Below, piece by piece: positions 1 through 9,247 of a DNA stretch of 64,000 nucleotides. Source of the DNA: Rebecca billardiae RCC1528 (Eukaryota; Haptophyta); the NCBI GenBank assembly GCA_965240325.2, contig OZ251233.1, forward strand, positions 1,984,001 to 2,048,000, given 5' to 3'. A model generated the notes under the pieces. That model saw nothing but the letters and a program-made list of their open reading frames with translations. It did not search any database and was not told where the DNA came from. The number at the start of each line of letters is the position of its first letter. The stretch's first letter is position 1. Position numbers and translations under genes: made by a program.

Positions 1-1
1 G

Positions 2-1846
2 TGCCTCACGCGCGTGTGGTGCCTGTACGAGTGCGTGCAGTGCACGCTGCAGTCGATCCCGTTCGACCTGACGATCGCGCCGGACGACCGCGGCGCGCTG
101 CAGCGCGCGCTCCGCCGCGACCTCGCCGCGGTCCAGGCCTCCCTCGGCTCGTTCGACGCGCGCACCGCGCAGGCGTCCGTCGAGGACGACCGGCGCATGA
201 TCTTTGAGCTGATCCGCGAGGCCTTCGCTCAGCGCGTGGACGGGCTGGGGCCGGGCGCGGACGAGTTCGACGCGTTCAACGCGAGCGTGCGGCACGCGGT
301 GCGCACGGCCCTCGCCGGCTTCTCGTGGCCCGACGCCACGCCGGCCACGCGCCGGCTGAAGGGCACCGTCTCCGCCGCGCCCTCGCCGCGCAAGGGGCGC
401 TCCCCCGAGCAGCGCGAGCATCGGTTTCTGCCGCTCTCGCGCGCGCACTCGTCGACGGACCTGGGCAGCGGCGCGCTCCCGCGGCCTGCGTTGCGTCGGC
501 CCCGAGGCGTCACGTCCGACGTGCCGAGCTTCGACCGCTCCAGCCCGCGTGATGCCGGCGGCTCGGGCGAGCCCGAGGACGGCGAGCAGCCGACGCCGGG
601 CGCCGGGAGCGGCGGTTTGCGCAGCAGGTCCAGCGCGGCGCCGCGCGCATCCGCGGGCGACAACCCGGCGGCCGTGACGGCGCGCGGCGTGCACCCGCAG
701 ACCACGATGCTGAACAGCCGCCTCAGCCGCCGCAGCCGCCGCAGCCGCCCCTCGGCCGACGCTCACTCCGCGCTGCCGGCCGACGCCCCCAAGGCGCACA
801 GCGCAAGCTGGTCGCCCGCCGCGCGGGGTACCAATCATCACTGGCTGCGGACCAGTCGGCTGCTGGCGCGCGGCGCGAGCCCCAAGCCGCCCGCCTGGCA
901 GCGAGCGGCCTCGGTGCAGCCTGTGTCGGTCGCCGACGCGCTGCGCGCGGGCACGGCGCAGGCGCTCGGCGGCCCGCGCCGATCGAGGCGCGCGCTGCGC
1001 AACCTCAACGGTCTCTTCAGCTCGAGCGGCAGCGCGCAGGGCGCGGGCGAGGCCGAGGGTGGCGCGTCGCCGACGCCCGCGCAGCCGACGCCGGCCCCGC
1101 CCGACGCTCAGGAGGGCGGCGGCGCGGGCGCTCGGGGCGGAGCGCTGCCCGCGCAGCCGGGCGCCGCCGCCGGCGCGCCGCCCGCCGCACCCCTTACGAC
1201 CGGCCGAGACTCGAGCTCCTTCTCGCCGCTCTTCAACCGGCTCGTGCGCGAACCGGCCGCGGGCGGCGGCGCGGGCGCGGGCGCGGGCGTTCACTCGCCC
1301 TCGTGGCTGAGGCCGCGGGGCGAGTCGCGGCAGGAATCGCCCATGTTTGCTCGGCGGCGCGAGTCGGGCGGGGTCGGCGCCGCGAGCGCGGGCGTTCACT
1401 CGCCCTCGTGGCTGAGGCCACGGCGCGAGTCGCGGCAGGAGTCGCCCATGTTTGCTCGGCGGCGCGAGTCGGGCGGGGTCGGCGCCTCCGAGTCGGGCGC
1501 GATCGGCGCCTCCGAGCGCTCGGAGCGCCTCACCGAGCTGGTCATGCCGCTCGGCTCAGGCGGCTGGTCGCCCAAGTCTGCGCGGCGGCGTGAGCACGCC
1601 ACTGCCGGCGAGGCGGGCGAGGCCTCGTCGGCGCACTTCTCGTGCTTCGCCGGCGAGCCGTTCGACGATCAGCAGCACACGCCGCTGGCCGCGAGCCTGC
1701 CGCCTACGCCACCCGACGACGGCACCAGCGCTGAGTCTGAGCCGCACCCGCCCTTCTTCGCCTCCGAGGCGGCCGCGGGGGCTTCCCGCGAGGCGCAGCT
1801 CAGCAGGGTGTCTGAGGCCTCGCGCTGCGAGGCCTCAGACACGTGA
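2..1846 (+). CDS. 3' part of a Ser/Pro/Ala-rich protein with a WCLYE motif (5' end outside the window)
   Basis: The frame is already open at the window edge, so the start is missing. The first visible residues, CLTRVWCLYECVQC, resemble the 'RxWCLYE' motif of many large uncharacterised protist proteins; I know of no assigned reaction for it. About 100 residues of ordinary acidic and basic sequence follow, probably the end of a folded domain. The remaining 500 residues are low-complexity, Ser/Pro/Arg/Ala-rich and likely disordered. They contain a 35-residue unit present twice (1283-1487). The stop TGA is at 1844-1846, directly after a perfect hairpin. No intron is needed in the visible part. 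The call is firm as a gene end; function is unknown. Confidence 0.6.
   Translation, partial: CLTRVWCLYECVQCTLQSIPFDLTIAPDDRGALQRALRRDLAAVQASLGSFDARTAQASVEDDRRMIFELIREAFAQRVDGLGPGADEFDAFNASVRHAVRTALAGFSWPDATPATRRLKGTVSAAPSPRKGRSPEQREHRFLPLSRAHSSTDLGSGALPRPALRRPRGVTSDVPSFDRSSPRDAGGSGEPEDGEQPTPGAGSGGLRSRSSAAPRASAGDNPAAVTARGVHPQTTMLNSRLSRRSRRSRPSADAHSALPADAPKAHSASWSPAARGTNHHWLRTSRLLARGASPKPPAWQRAASVQPVSVADALRAGTAQALGGPRRSRRALRNLNGLFSSSGSAQGAGEAEGGASPTPAQPTPAPPDAQEGGGAGARGGALPAQPGAAAGAPPAAPLTTGRDSSSFSPLFNRLVREPAAGGGAGAGAGVHSPSWLRPRGESRQESPMFARRRESGGVGAASAGVHSPSWLRPRRESRQESPMFARRRESGGVGASESGAIGASERSERLTELVMPLGSGGWSPKSARRREHATAGEAGEASSAHFSCFAGEPFDDQQHTPLAASLPPTPPDDGTSAESEPHPPFFASEAAAGASREAQLSRVSEASRCEASDT
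1283..1487 (+). repeat. Two tandem copies of a 105-bp (35-residue) coding repeat
   Basis: Copy 1 starts at 1283 and copy 2 at 1388. Both encode a block beginning GVHSPSWLRPR and containing SPMFARRRESGG. The copies differ at a few bases, for example GES versus RES after LRPR. The period is a multiple of three, so frame is kept. It looks like a recent in-frame duplication inside a disordered region. Confidence 0.85.
1808..1842. other. Perfect 16-bp inverted repeat with 3-nt loop next to the stop codon
   Basis: The left arm 1808-1823 (gtgtctgaggcctcgc) is exactly complementary to 1827-1842, with loop gct. It encodes the last residues before the TGA at 1844-1846. In mRNA it would form a very stable hairpin one base before the stop. 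Its role is unknown. Confidence 0.85.
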
Positions 1847-2723
1847 GACGCACCTTAGGCTCCGTCCCGCGACTAGTCGACATCGCCCGTCAGTCGTCGA
1901 GTCGTCGATAACGGCGTCGTCCGCCGACGAAATACTGACGCCGTCCGAGGCGAGTATACATATATATATATATAGCGCACGAGGCCGGGGGGGGGGGGGG
2001 TCAGACGGCGGCGAGGAGCGCCACTGATGATCCTGGCCTAGGTCTGATGACGCTGCTCGTTGCGGTGTTAGCACATCATGTCTCGACCAAGTACTATGAG
2101 TCATGAGAGACCATCAAATGATCAATGCAGCAGCTTGCTGTCTACAAGCTGCTCACGAGCCGCTAATGGTGCTGGCATCACAATTATATTCGCGCATCAA
2201 GTTTTGACACAATAAGCTCAGACTCGACAGCATCGCCGACAGCGGCACACCGCACCCTGTCACAAGCCTAGCTACTGACAGTCGTCATCATCAGTGCGCA
2301 CTGTTAGTCTGTCACTCAGAGTCTGTCAGCACGGCCGAGCCCGAGTGATGACGGCGGGCCGCCGATTCTTGTAAGCGGCAGCTGATGCGCGGCCTGATGC
2401 TCGTCTCAGGCTCCCTCGTGACTCAGACGTGAGACGCGGCGCCGCGACGGCAGCTACTAGCTAGATGCCGCCGCGGCCCGAAGCGCCTTCCGGAGCACTT
2501 GGATAGCTGCTACAGCTTGCTGACTCTGACGCCTGCCCGTTGCATACCACGTCGTTAATATATATGTCGATATCGCGGGCGGATCGGTGCGCGACAGTGC
2601 GTACATACGTCTCGCTCGAACGTGCTCTGCCGCGTGCCTTGCCTCGGCGGGCGAGGCTGTGCGTTGATCGCGCTGACCGGCTACGCCCAGCCTCCGCCTC
2701 CTCGAGCAGCGCTGGGCGCGCGC
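1847..2723. other. Intergenic stretch, no gene seen
   Basis: Between the ends of two converging genes. It holds a short TA run (about 1955-1974), a 14-G run (1987-2000), CTCAG/GTCAG-rich non-coding sequence and a short element repeated at 21862 (listed separately). Open frames here lack coding character. Confidence 0.6.
2527..2565 (+). repeat. Dispersed 39-bp element, copy 1
   Basis: The stretch starting tgacgcctgcccgttgcat is repeated almost exactly at 21862-21900, in the same orientation and also intergenic near a gene 3' end. Two mismatches are visible: c/t near the start and t/a near the end. Its AT-rich end (gttaatatatat) is unlike the surrounding DNA. Confidence 0.8.
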
Positions 2724-4406
2724 CTACTCCTCCTCGTCTCCGTGCCCCACCCTCGCGCCGATCGCCTCGTCGAGCGCTCCGTACGCGCCGAGCAGCCGCG
2801 CCGGGTCGGCTTCGAGCGCGGCGTCGCACAGCGCCTCGAGCTGGCGCTCGTCGTCCAGCAGCGCGCGCGCGCAGAGCAGCAGGCGCCAGTCGAGGAGCAC
2901 GCCGTCGAGCGGCTCGGCCCGGCGCTCGCGCAGGTGCTCGCGCAGCTCGAGCACGTCGTCGTCGCTCGGCTCCGGCCGCTCGGCGCCGCCCACGTCCGGC
3001 TCGAACTGCGCGCCCAGCCAGCCGAGCGCGCGCGAGACGTTGAACACGCGCGTCACGAAGAACTCGACGGGCGCGGTGTCGTTCTCGAGCTTCTGGCGCG
3101 AGGCGGAGACGAAGCTCATGTTCGGCGCGGGGCGGAGGAGCTCGGGCCGCCCCTTCACCCCGGCGCGCAGCGCGCCCTTCCGCGCGAGCCCGACGCACGC
3201 GGGCGTAGGCTGATACACGTCGACGGCCGCGTCGTCTCGCTCCGGCGCGTCCGATTGGGCGGCGGCGGAGCGCGCCGTGAGCTTGCGCCCGCCGCGCTTG
3301 GGCTTGGGCGCGGCGCGCGGCTGCGCGTGCAGGAGCACGAGCGCGTGGCCCTCGCCGCCCTTCGCAACACGCCCCCCTTCCCGCCCGTCCTCCCACGCCG
3401 CCTGCAGCCTGGCGGCCGCGAGCACCTCAGCAGCGCTCAGCCGGAACTTGCGCGGCGCTCGCCCGACAATCACTCCCACGCGCTCGAGGCCGAGGTGGCG
3501 GGCGAGGGCGCGGGCGCCGGGCTCCTCGGCGAGCGCGTCGGGCGTGAGCGCCGCGCCGTCGTCCGCGCCCGCCTCCGCCTCCGCGCCGCGGTGCACGTGG
3601 ATCACGCTCACCTCGACGCCGCGCCGGCCGCGCGCGCCGAGCACGAACTGGCCGTAGAGTGTGCCGACGCGCGTGCGCGCAAAGCCGTCCGACGCGCACT
3701 CGCGCAGGAAGGCGGCGGCGGCCTCCTCGTCGACGACGACGTACGCGCACGCCGCGTCGGGCGGCGTCTCGAGCCGGATCTGCGAGCGCTCCTGCTCACG
3801 CACGAGGTCGTCGAGCGTGCGAGCCTTCTTGTCGCGGGGCCGCCTGCCGACGGCGGGCGGCGGCTGCGGCGCGGAAGCGGACGCGGCGGCCGAGCCGGCG
3901 GCGGGCGTCGGCACGGTGGACTGCGCGTACTCGAGCGCGACGAGCGAGCCGTGCCGCACGCCGCACGAGGCGAACGTCGCCGTGGGCGCGAGCTCCTCGC
4001 CCGGGCGGCCGGCGGCAGCCATCAGCCGGAGCGTCTGCTCCGCCTCCGGCACGCCCAGCTGGGCGTCGATGCACTTGCGCAGCGCGCCGACGGTCTGCGG
4101 CTCTGTGGCGGGTACGCTCACGCGGAACATGCCGTCGCGTGTGCGCACGCGCACGAGCGTGCCCTTCCCGCCGCCACCGTCGTCATCGTCGTCGTCGTCG
4201 TCGTCATCGTCGTCGTCGTCGTCGCCGTCGTCGTCTGCCCTCACATTAGCCCGGGCGTCGACCTGCACGCCGCCACGGGCATCCAAGAGTAGCCTGGACG
4301 CGACCAGGCGACTTGCTTGAGGCAGCCGGACGGCCTCTCGCGAACGGGCCGCGACGGCCGCGCCCAGCACGGCGAGAGCTGCCACGACGGCACGCGTCCA
4401 CGTCAT
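2724..4406 (-). CDS. NPL4-like ERAD adaptor with signal peptide (candidate symbiont NPL4 of periplastid protein import)
   Basis: Single exon, 560 aa. Residues 1-20 (MTWTRAVVAALAVLGAAVAA) form a signal peptide, followed by a basic, Ser/Arg/Leu-containing stretch like a transit peptide. An acidic run of about 18 Asp lies at 58-76. A ubiquitin-like (UBX-type) domain spans about 81-160. The NPL4 MPN-like domain follows from about 200, with signatures GTLYGQFVLG, GLERVGVIVG and LSAAEVLAAARLQ that align with NPL4. NPL4 works with UFD1 and the Cdc48/p97 ATPase to pull ubiquitinated proteins. The zinc finger normally between the ubiquitin-like and MPN-like domains is absent; only about 40 residues separate them. 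With the presequence, this suggests the symbiont ERAD-like machinery (SELMA) that moves proteins into the periplastid space. The targeting is inference. It is head to head with the YceD gene, 34 bp away. Confidence 0.8.
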   Translation of the reverse strand: MTWTRAVVAALAVLGAAVAARSREAVRLPQASRLVASRLLLDARGGVQVDARANVRADDDGDDDDDDDDDDDDDDDGGGGKGTLVRVRTRDGMFRVSVPATEPQTVGALRKCIDAQLGVPEAEQTLRLMAAAGRPGEELAPTATFASCGVRHGSLVALEYAQSTVPTPAAGSAAASASAPQPPPAVGRRPRDKKARTLDDLVREQERSQIRLETPPDAACAYVVVDEEAAAAFLRECASDGFARTRVGTLYGQFVLGARGRRGVEVSVIHVHRGAEAEAGADDGAALTPDALAEEPGARALARHLGLERVGVIVGRAPRKFRLSAAEVLAAARLQAAWEDGREGGRVAKGGEGHALVLLHAQPRAAPKPKRGGRKLTARSAAAQSDAPERDDAAVDVYQPTPACVGLARKGALRAGVKGRPELLRPAPNMSFVSASRQKLENDTAPVEFFVTRVFNVSRALGWLGAQFEPDVGGAERPEPSDDDVLELREHLRERRAEPLDGVLLDWRLLLCARALLDDERQLEALCDAALEADPARLLGAYGALDEAIGARVGHGDEEE

Positions 4407-4440
4407 TGCGCGCCGGTCAGTCTGAGTCAGTCAGGCCACG
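4407..4440. promoter_or_regulatory. 34-bp gap between divergent start codons (NPL4-like / YceD)
   Basis: The NPL4-like ATG (4406, minus) and the YceD ATG (4441, plus) are only 34 bp apart. The gap contains GTCAG at 4416 and 4426 and a further TCAG. Either 5' UTRs overlap or one start lies further inside its gene. A shared bidirectional promoter is inferred from spacing alone. Confidence 0.45.
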
Positions 4441-5205
4441 ATGGCGCACGCGCGCAGTTGGCGGGTGGTCCTGCGCGTCGGAACGATGGTGCCGGGCGTA
4501 TGCGCTGCGCTCATGGTGCCGGCGGTGCTGGGCGCGGCACTCGGCGCGGCGCCTCTCCCCCGGCCGGCCGCGAGCGCCATGATGCGCGTGCACCCGCACG
4601 CAGTCGTCATGTCGGGCAGCGCCGAGGCCGTGGAGCCGGAGCTGAGCCGGCCGCTCTTCCTCTCGCGGCTGAGTGGCCGGAAGGCGCACCGCGCGCACAT
4701 CGACGCGACGGAGGCGGAGTGCGAGGCGCTGGCGAAGCGCTTCGACCTGGAGGCCGTGCACGAGCTCGCAGCCGACGTGACAGTGCGCCGCACCCTCCTC
4801 GACAGCATCACGATCCGCGGCAACCTGACCGCGCTGATCGGCCAGGTGTGCGTCGTTTCGAACGAGCCGTTTGCTAACCCGGTCGCCGCCTCGTTCGCAT
4901 GCATCTTGCACGCGGACGAGTCGCGGATCTCCGAGGACGCGATCGCGAACGCGCTGGGCGAGGAGGAGGTGGTCGACGAGGACGTGCTCGACGACCCGGA
5001 GGTCCTCGACCTGGGTGAGGTCGTCGCGCAGTACCTGTACCTGAACGTCGATCAGTTCCCCAAGAAGCCGGGCTCGCGGTTCAAGCCGCCGCCGGGCGTG
5101 CGCGTCGTGCGCGAGGAGGACGTGCCCGGCGGCGGCGGGGATGAGGAGGGCTCGGCCACGTTCGGGAGCATGTTCCCCGATGTGCTGCCCGACGACCTGA
5201 GCTGA
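4441..5205 (+). CDS. YceD/DUF177-family protein, organelle-directed
   Basis: Single exon, 254 aa. Residues 1 to about 55 are hydrophobic and basic with little acid, like a signal plus transit peptide or a mitochondrial presequence. The core has the DUF177/YceD pattern: ITIRGNLTALIGQVCVVSNEP, then an acidic middle, then DLGEVVAQYLYLNVDQFPKK. The QVCVV-EP and DLGE-FPxKPG forms recall alphaproteobacterial YceD more than the gammaproteobacterial type. In bacteria and plant plastids the family is needed for 23S rRNA accumulation or processing. Plastid location is favoured by its pairing with the NPL4-like gene, but a mitochondrial role is possible. The start could be an internal Met (for example 4486), which would shorten the presequence. 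Confidence 0.8.
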   Translation: MAHARSWRVVLRVGTMVPGVCAALMVPAVLGAALGAAPLPRPAASAMMRVHPHAVVMSGSAEAVEPELSRPLFLSRLSGRKAHRAHIDATEAECEALAKRFDLEAVHELAADVTVRRTLLDSITIRGNLTALIGQVCVVSNEPFANPVAASFACILHADESRISEDAIANALGEEEVVDEDVLDDPEVLDLGEVVAQYLYLNVDQFPKKPGSRFKPPPGVRVVREEDVPGGGGDEEGSATFGSMFPDVLPDDLS

Positions 5206-6053
5206 GCCCTGCCCTCGGCACTCCCTCGCTGCTCGGCTGCGGCAGGCTGCGGTTGCGGCGCTGCACGGGCTGACACGAAAGTGACGACGAACTACGATTC
5301 GGCGCTCGTCGATATTGCGAGCTGCATCGTCATCGCGGCGCATTGGCCGCGCATGCTGCGCTCAATCATCAGCATCGTGAGCGCGCGCATCATGCGCGCA
5401 GCATATACGTCGAAAGTCAGCAGCCAGCCCGCCCGCGCCCGTGCCGAGCAGGCTGCTACGGTGCCATCAGTCATCACTGCTGGCGGTGCGGCGGCTTGGC
5501 GCGGACCGATGACGCTTATTATCGCGCGCTGCGCTTTACATCAGATCAGAGTCGGCAGTCGTGGACGCCAGTGCCCGCCCAGACACACCCCAGACATCAT
5601 CATGCACAGTGCGGCCGCCGCACGTGATCGAATACTACTAACCGTCCGGTTGAAACTCGAATATAGTCGTACGTACGTCGTACGTACGTATAGTCGCGCG
5701 CGCGCAATGCTGCGCATCGTCATGACGGTCTGTGTCACTCATCATGACTATGTTATTACGACAGTTATTATTATGATATATATATATATATATATCGTCG
5801 ACGATCACGCGACGATCTGACAGCAGCTAGTCGCGTCCGAGCCGTCGTCCGACTGGAGTGTCTGGAGACGGAGTCTCAGTGAGTCAGTCTGGACGATCCG
5901 CGTCGCCCGGCGGCCCGAACTTTACGACTCGGCAGCGGAGATCCGGATGACGCCGCGCCGCGACTCTGCGCAGACTGCAGATCTATATAAGATTCATCAC
6001 GCGACACGATCAGTAGAGTGCGTGCACGGCCAGCACCGGGCTGATGAGCGCGG
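5206..6053. other. Intergenic stretch between converging genes
   Basis: No gene seen. It includes a TACG-rich stretch (about 5668-5692), a TA run (about 5776-5795) and a TATATAA string near 5984. A 179-codon open frame from 5281 runs through the TA repeat and has no coding character. Confidence 0.55.
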
Positions 6054-6927
6054 CTACGATGCGGCCCCGGCCCCGGGCACGGTTTGCTCCGCGCTCGCAT
6101 GTGCACGGCTGCTGGCGCTGCCGTCGGCGGTGCTCCAGAGATGCTCGCGCAGCGCGTGGTGCGCGCGCACGCCCGCGCGCGAGACGCAGCGCTCGCAGCG
6201 CTCGCCCTCGCACGCGCACAGCCTGCCCTGCACGCCCAGCTCCGCCACCGCCGGCCGCGCCGGGCCGGGGGGCTCGAGCAGAAGGTCTGCTGACTCGCGC
6301 TCGGCCCAGCTCGCCCAGCCGCGGCGCAGCGCGTCGAGCGCGCTCGCGCCCAGCCAGCGCGCGTCGACGACGTGCGAAAGCTGCTGCTCCGAACGATCCG
6401 CCGCCTTCCGCTCCCACGCCGAGTCCACCTCCGAGTCGAGGAGCGGGCTCATCGTGTTGCCCGCGCTCAGGTAGCGTCGGGAAAGGGCGTCCAGCGCCGA
6501 GCGCACGGCCTCGTCCTGCGCCTCGCCGCCTGCCCACGCCGTGTAGCCCCTGCGGCGGCGGCGCGCGGCGCGCGTGCGGGCGAGGCGGGCGGCGCCGGCG
6601 AGAGGGGGGAGTCGTCCGCTGCTCAGCCGGCGGGGCGGCGGCACCAGTCTGAAGCCCGCGGTGGCGGCGCCGCGCGCGCGAGCGGGCGCCGAGGGCGCTT
6701 AGCACGGCGCGCGCGCGCGCGGCGCGGCGCGGCGGCGCGCTCGGTGCCGCACCGCAGGCTGAGAACGCGCAGCGTGCGGTTGGTGTGCAGTGCGCGCGCG
6801 AGCACGTCGGCTGAGCCATCGCTGAGCAGCTGCCCGATCCCGTCGACGGAGCCGAGGGGCACCCGTGAGAGGAAGGAGCCCGAGTGAGTCTTGCCCAGCT
6901 GGCCCAGCTGCGCGCCGCTGACGCCGC

Positions 6928-6973
<46 letters not shown>

Positions 6974-9148
6974 CTGGCCCGCCGGCCCGCTCGGGGGCGG
7001 CGCGCACCCGTCCGCGCGCAGCTCGAGCAGGGAGGTGTTCTCGCGCAGCGCGCGCGCGAGCTTGCACCCGCTGTCCCACCCGAGCACGCAGTGGCTCAGG
7101 TCGAGCGACGTGAGCAGTGCGTGAGGCCCCGCCAGCGCGTCGGCGAGCGCGCCGAGCGTGCCGCGAGCGTCTGCCCAGCAGCGGTCGAGGGGCAGCATGG
7201 CGGCCGCGGCCGCGGCCGGTGCGCCGCGGCTCGCGCCGCCGGCGGCGCGCGGGTCCAGCGAGAGGTGGCGCAGGGCCGCGCTGCCGCGCACCAGCGCGCC
7301 GAGCGCGCGCGCGCACACCTCGCGCCGGCCGTGGTCATCGCCCGCCCAGACGGCCGCGGGCGAGTCGCCGAGCGCGGCGGCGAGCGCAGGGCCCAGCTCG
7401 AGCCGCTCCGCCGCCAGCAGATCCCTCACGCCCAGCCCGGCCGCCTCCGCCAGCGCGCCCAGGTCCACCTCCTCCGCCGTGCTCAGGCTGGGCCGCGGCG
7501 CGTGCGCGAGTGTGAACCCAGGGTTGGGGCGCGGAGGCGGCGGCGGCGCGCTTGCCGACGGGCGCCGGGGGCGCGCGGCGCCGGCCTCGGCAGCTGCCGT
7601 CGGCGGCGACGCGGGCGGCTTGGGCGGAGGCGATGGCTGCGGCGGCGGCGGCTGCCGCTGCGACGGCGGCTGCGGCGGCGGCGGCGGCTGCTGCGCCGGC
7701 GGCGGCGACTGCGGCTGCGGCTGCGGCTGCGGCTGCGGCTGCGGCTGCGGCTGCGGCTGCGGCTGCGGCTGCGGCTGCGGCTGCGGCTGCGGCGGCAACG
7801 GCGGAGCATGGCGCGGCTGCGCACCCGCGTGCTCCACCGCGCGCATGCGTGACTCGAGCGTCTTCGCCTGGTCGCGCAGCGCGTGCACCGCCACTGCCAC
7901 CTCCGCCCCGCCCTCGTGCGCCGCGCGCAGCGCCGCCACCTCCTCGAGAAGCCGGCCGTGCTGCGAGCTCAGCGCCTTCTGCTGAGCGTGCAGCTGCGCC
8001 TGCTGCTGGGCCAGAGCGCGCGCGTGCGCGTCCGCGTGGAGCTGCTGCCGGCTGGCCTCCTCCACGGCGGCGCTGCGGGCGAGCGCCTTGAGCTGCTCGA
8101 GCTGCTCGCCGCGCCGCTGCTCCAGCTCGAGCCGCAGCTCCGCGCCCAGCTGCGCCGCCGCCTGCGCCTCGGCGCGCGCGCGGTCGGCGCGCCCGTTGGC
8201 TGAGTGAGCGTCCGCCGCGGCGCTCTGTGCGTACTGCTGCATCCGCTCGAGCTGCTCGGCACACGTCGCCACCTTGGGCTCGAGCGCGGCGAGGCGGGCC
8301 TCGAGGGCGGACACCCGCGCCGCGAGCCCGACGGCTTCCTCCGCCGAGACCGGCGCGGCCGCGGCCGCGGCCGCCAGGGCGCGCGCACTCGCCGCCGCCT
8401 CCGCCGCCGGGGCGCTGGCCGGCGCGGCGGCGGAGGCGGCCGGCGCGTGGAGCGGGCGAGCCCCGCCGCCGGCGCCGTGCCCGCCGTGGATGATCAGCCC
8501 GCCGAGCACCGCCGCCGTCTCCAGCGTGTGCACGCGGTTGCGCAGCGCGCGGATCTCCCGAGACAGGTCGGCGCGCGACGGGCTGAGCGCTCCCGTGCTT
8601 GCGGCCGCGCGGTGAAGCTCGGGCAGCAGGCTGCGCGCGCTCTCGCCCTCGTGAAGCCGCGGCGGCGCGCCGCGCGCGGCGAGGCCGCTCTCCACCTCCA
8701 GCGTGAGCATCCGCGCGGCGAGCGCCGCCTGGTCCGTCGCCAGCCGCGCGAGCCCGCTGTCGAACGCCGCGCGCCCCTCTCTGAGCACGCGCTCGGCGAG
8801 CTCGAGCCGATCGTCGATGATGCGCTCGAGCGAGAGCTGGTCGACGGCGTGGCTGCCCTCGAGCGCCTTGTCGAGGGTGCGCTCGTGCACGTGCGCCGCG
8901 ATGCCCGCGCGCACCACGCTCATCTCCGACGCCGAGGCCGCGCGGCCAAAGCCCGGGTGCCGGGCTGCCTGCTCGGTAGCGCGCGGCGACGAGAGCCGAG
9001 GGCTCGCGACGTTGGAGGCACGGCGCGCGGTCGCGCCGGCGGTGATCGTGCGCATCGACGAGGGCTCCACGCTGCGGACCTGCGCCGACTTGTACTCCTG
9101 CCCATGCACGTACGGCCGACCCGCGGCGACGTCGCGCGGGCGTGACAT
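6054..9148 (-). CDS. Coiled-coil protein with Pro-Gln tract and leucine-rich repeats
   Basis: Two exons, 9148-6753 and 6549-6054, give 963 aa. The donor is GTGCGG and the acceptor GCAG, phase 2, joining LRVLSLR to GYTAW. Residues 1-150 are basic and unrecognised. About 150-440 are Ala/Glu/Gln/Arg-rich coiled coil. A Pro-Gln repeat lies near 452-479, then Pro-rich linker. From about 560, LRR-like strands appear (LRHLSLD, LTSLDLSHCVLG, LLELRADGC, LRVLSLR), interrupted by a poly-Gly run. Exon 2 is acidic/basic and ends with a Cys pair (CEGERCERC). The order recalls cytoskeletal or centrosomal LRR proteins, but no orthologue is recognised. The start MSRPRD was chosen because coding character stops just upstream and the superoxide reductase begins 99 bp away. 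Confidence 0.7.
7711..7795. repeat. Hexanucleotide run (cggctg)n encoding Pro-Gln
   Basis: About 14 units of gcggctg-type sequence inside the coiled-coil/LRR gene, read on the minus strand as alternating Pro and Gln. A separate triplet run near 6924-6972 encodes poly-Gly. Confidence 0.85.
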
Positions 9149-9247
9149 GATGGCGGTCGGGCCCGCGCGGCGCGCAGCCCGGAGCCCCGGACTCGTCTCT
9201 GATTCTCGCGTACGATAATCGTAACGACGATCTCGCGAACAGGCACG
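9149..9247. promoter_or_regulatory. 99-bp gap between divergent starts (coiled-coil LRR / superoxide reductase)
   Basis: Start codons at 9148 (minus) and 9248 (plus) leave 99 bp. A shared bidirectional promoter is inferred from the spacing. No core element is recognised. Confidence 0.4.

Noticed and set aside
5281-5820. 179-codon plus-strand frame
   Set aside because: It runs through a TA repeat (giving IYIYIYI) and has mixed composition without any domain.
5984-5991. TATATAA string as a TATA box
   Set aside because: It lies downstream of one gene end and between converging genes; no gene starts at a suitable distance.
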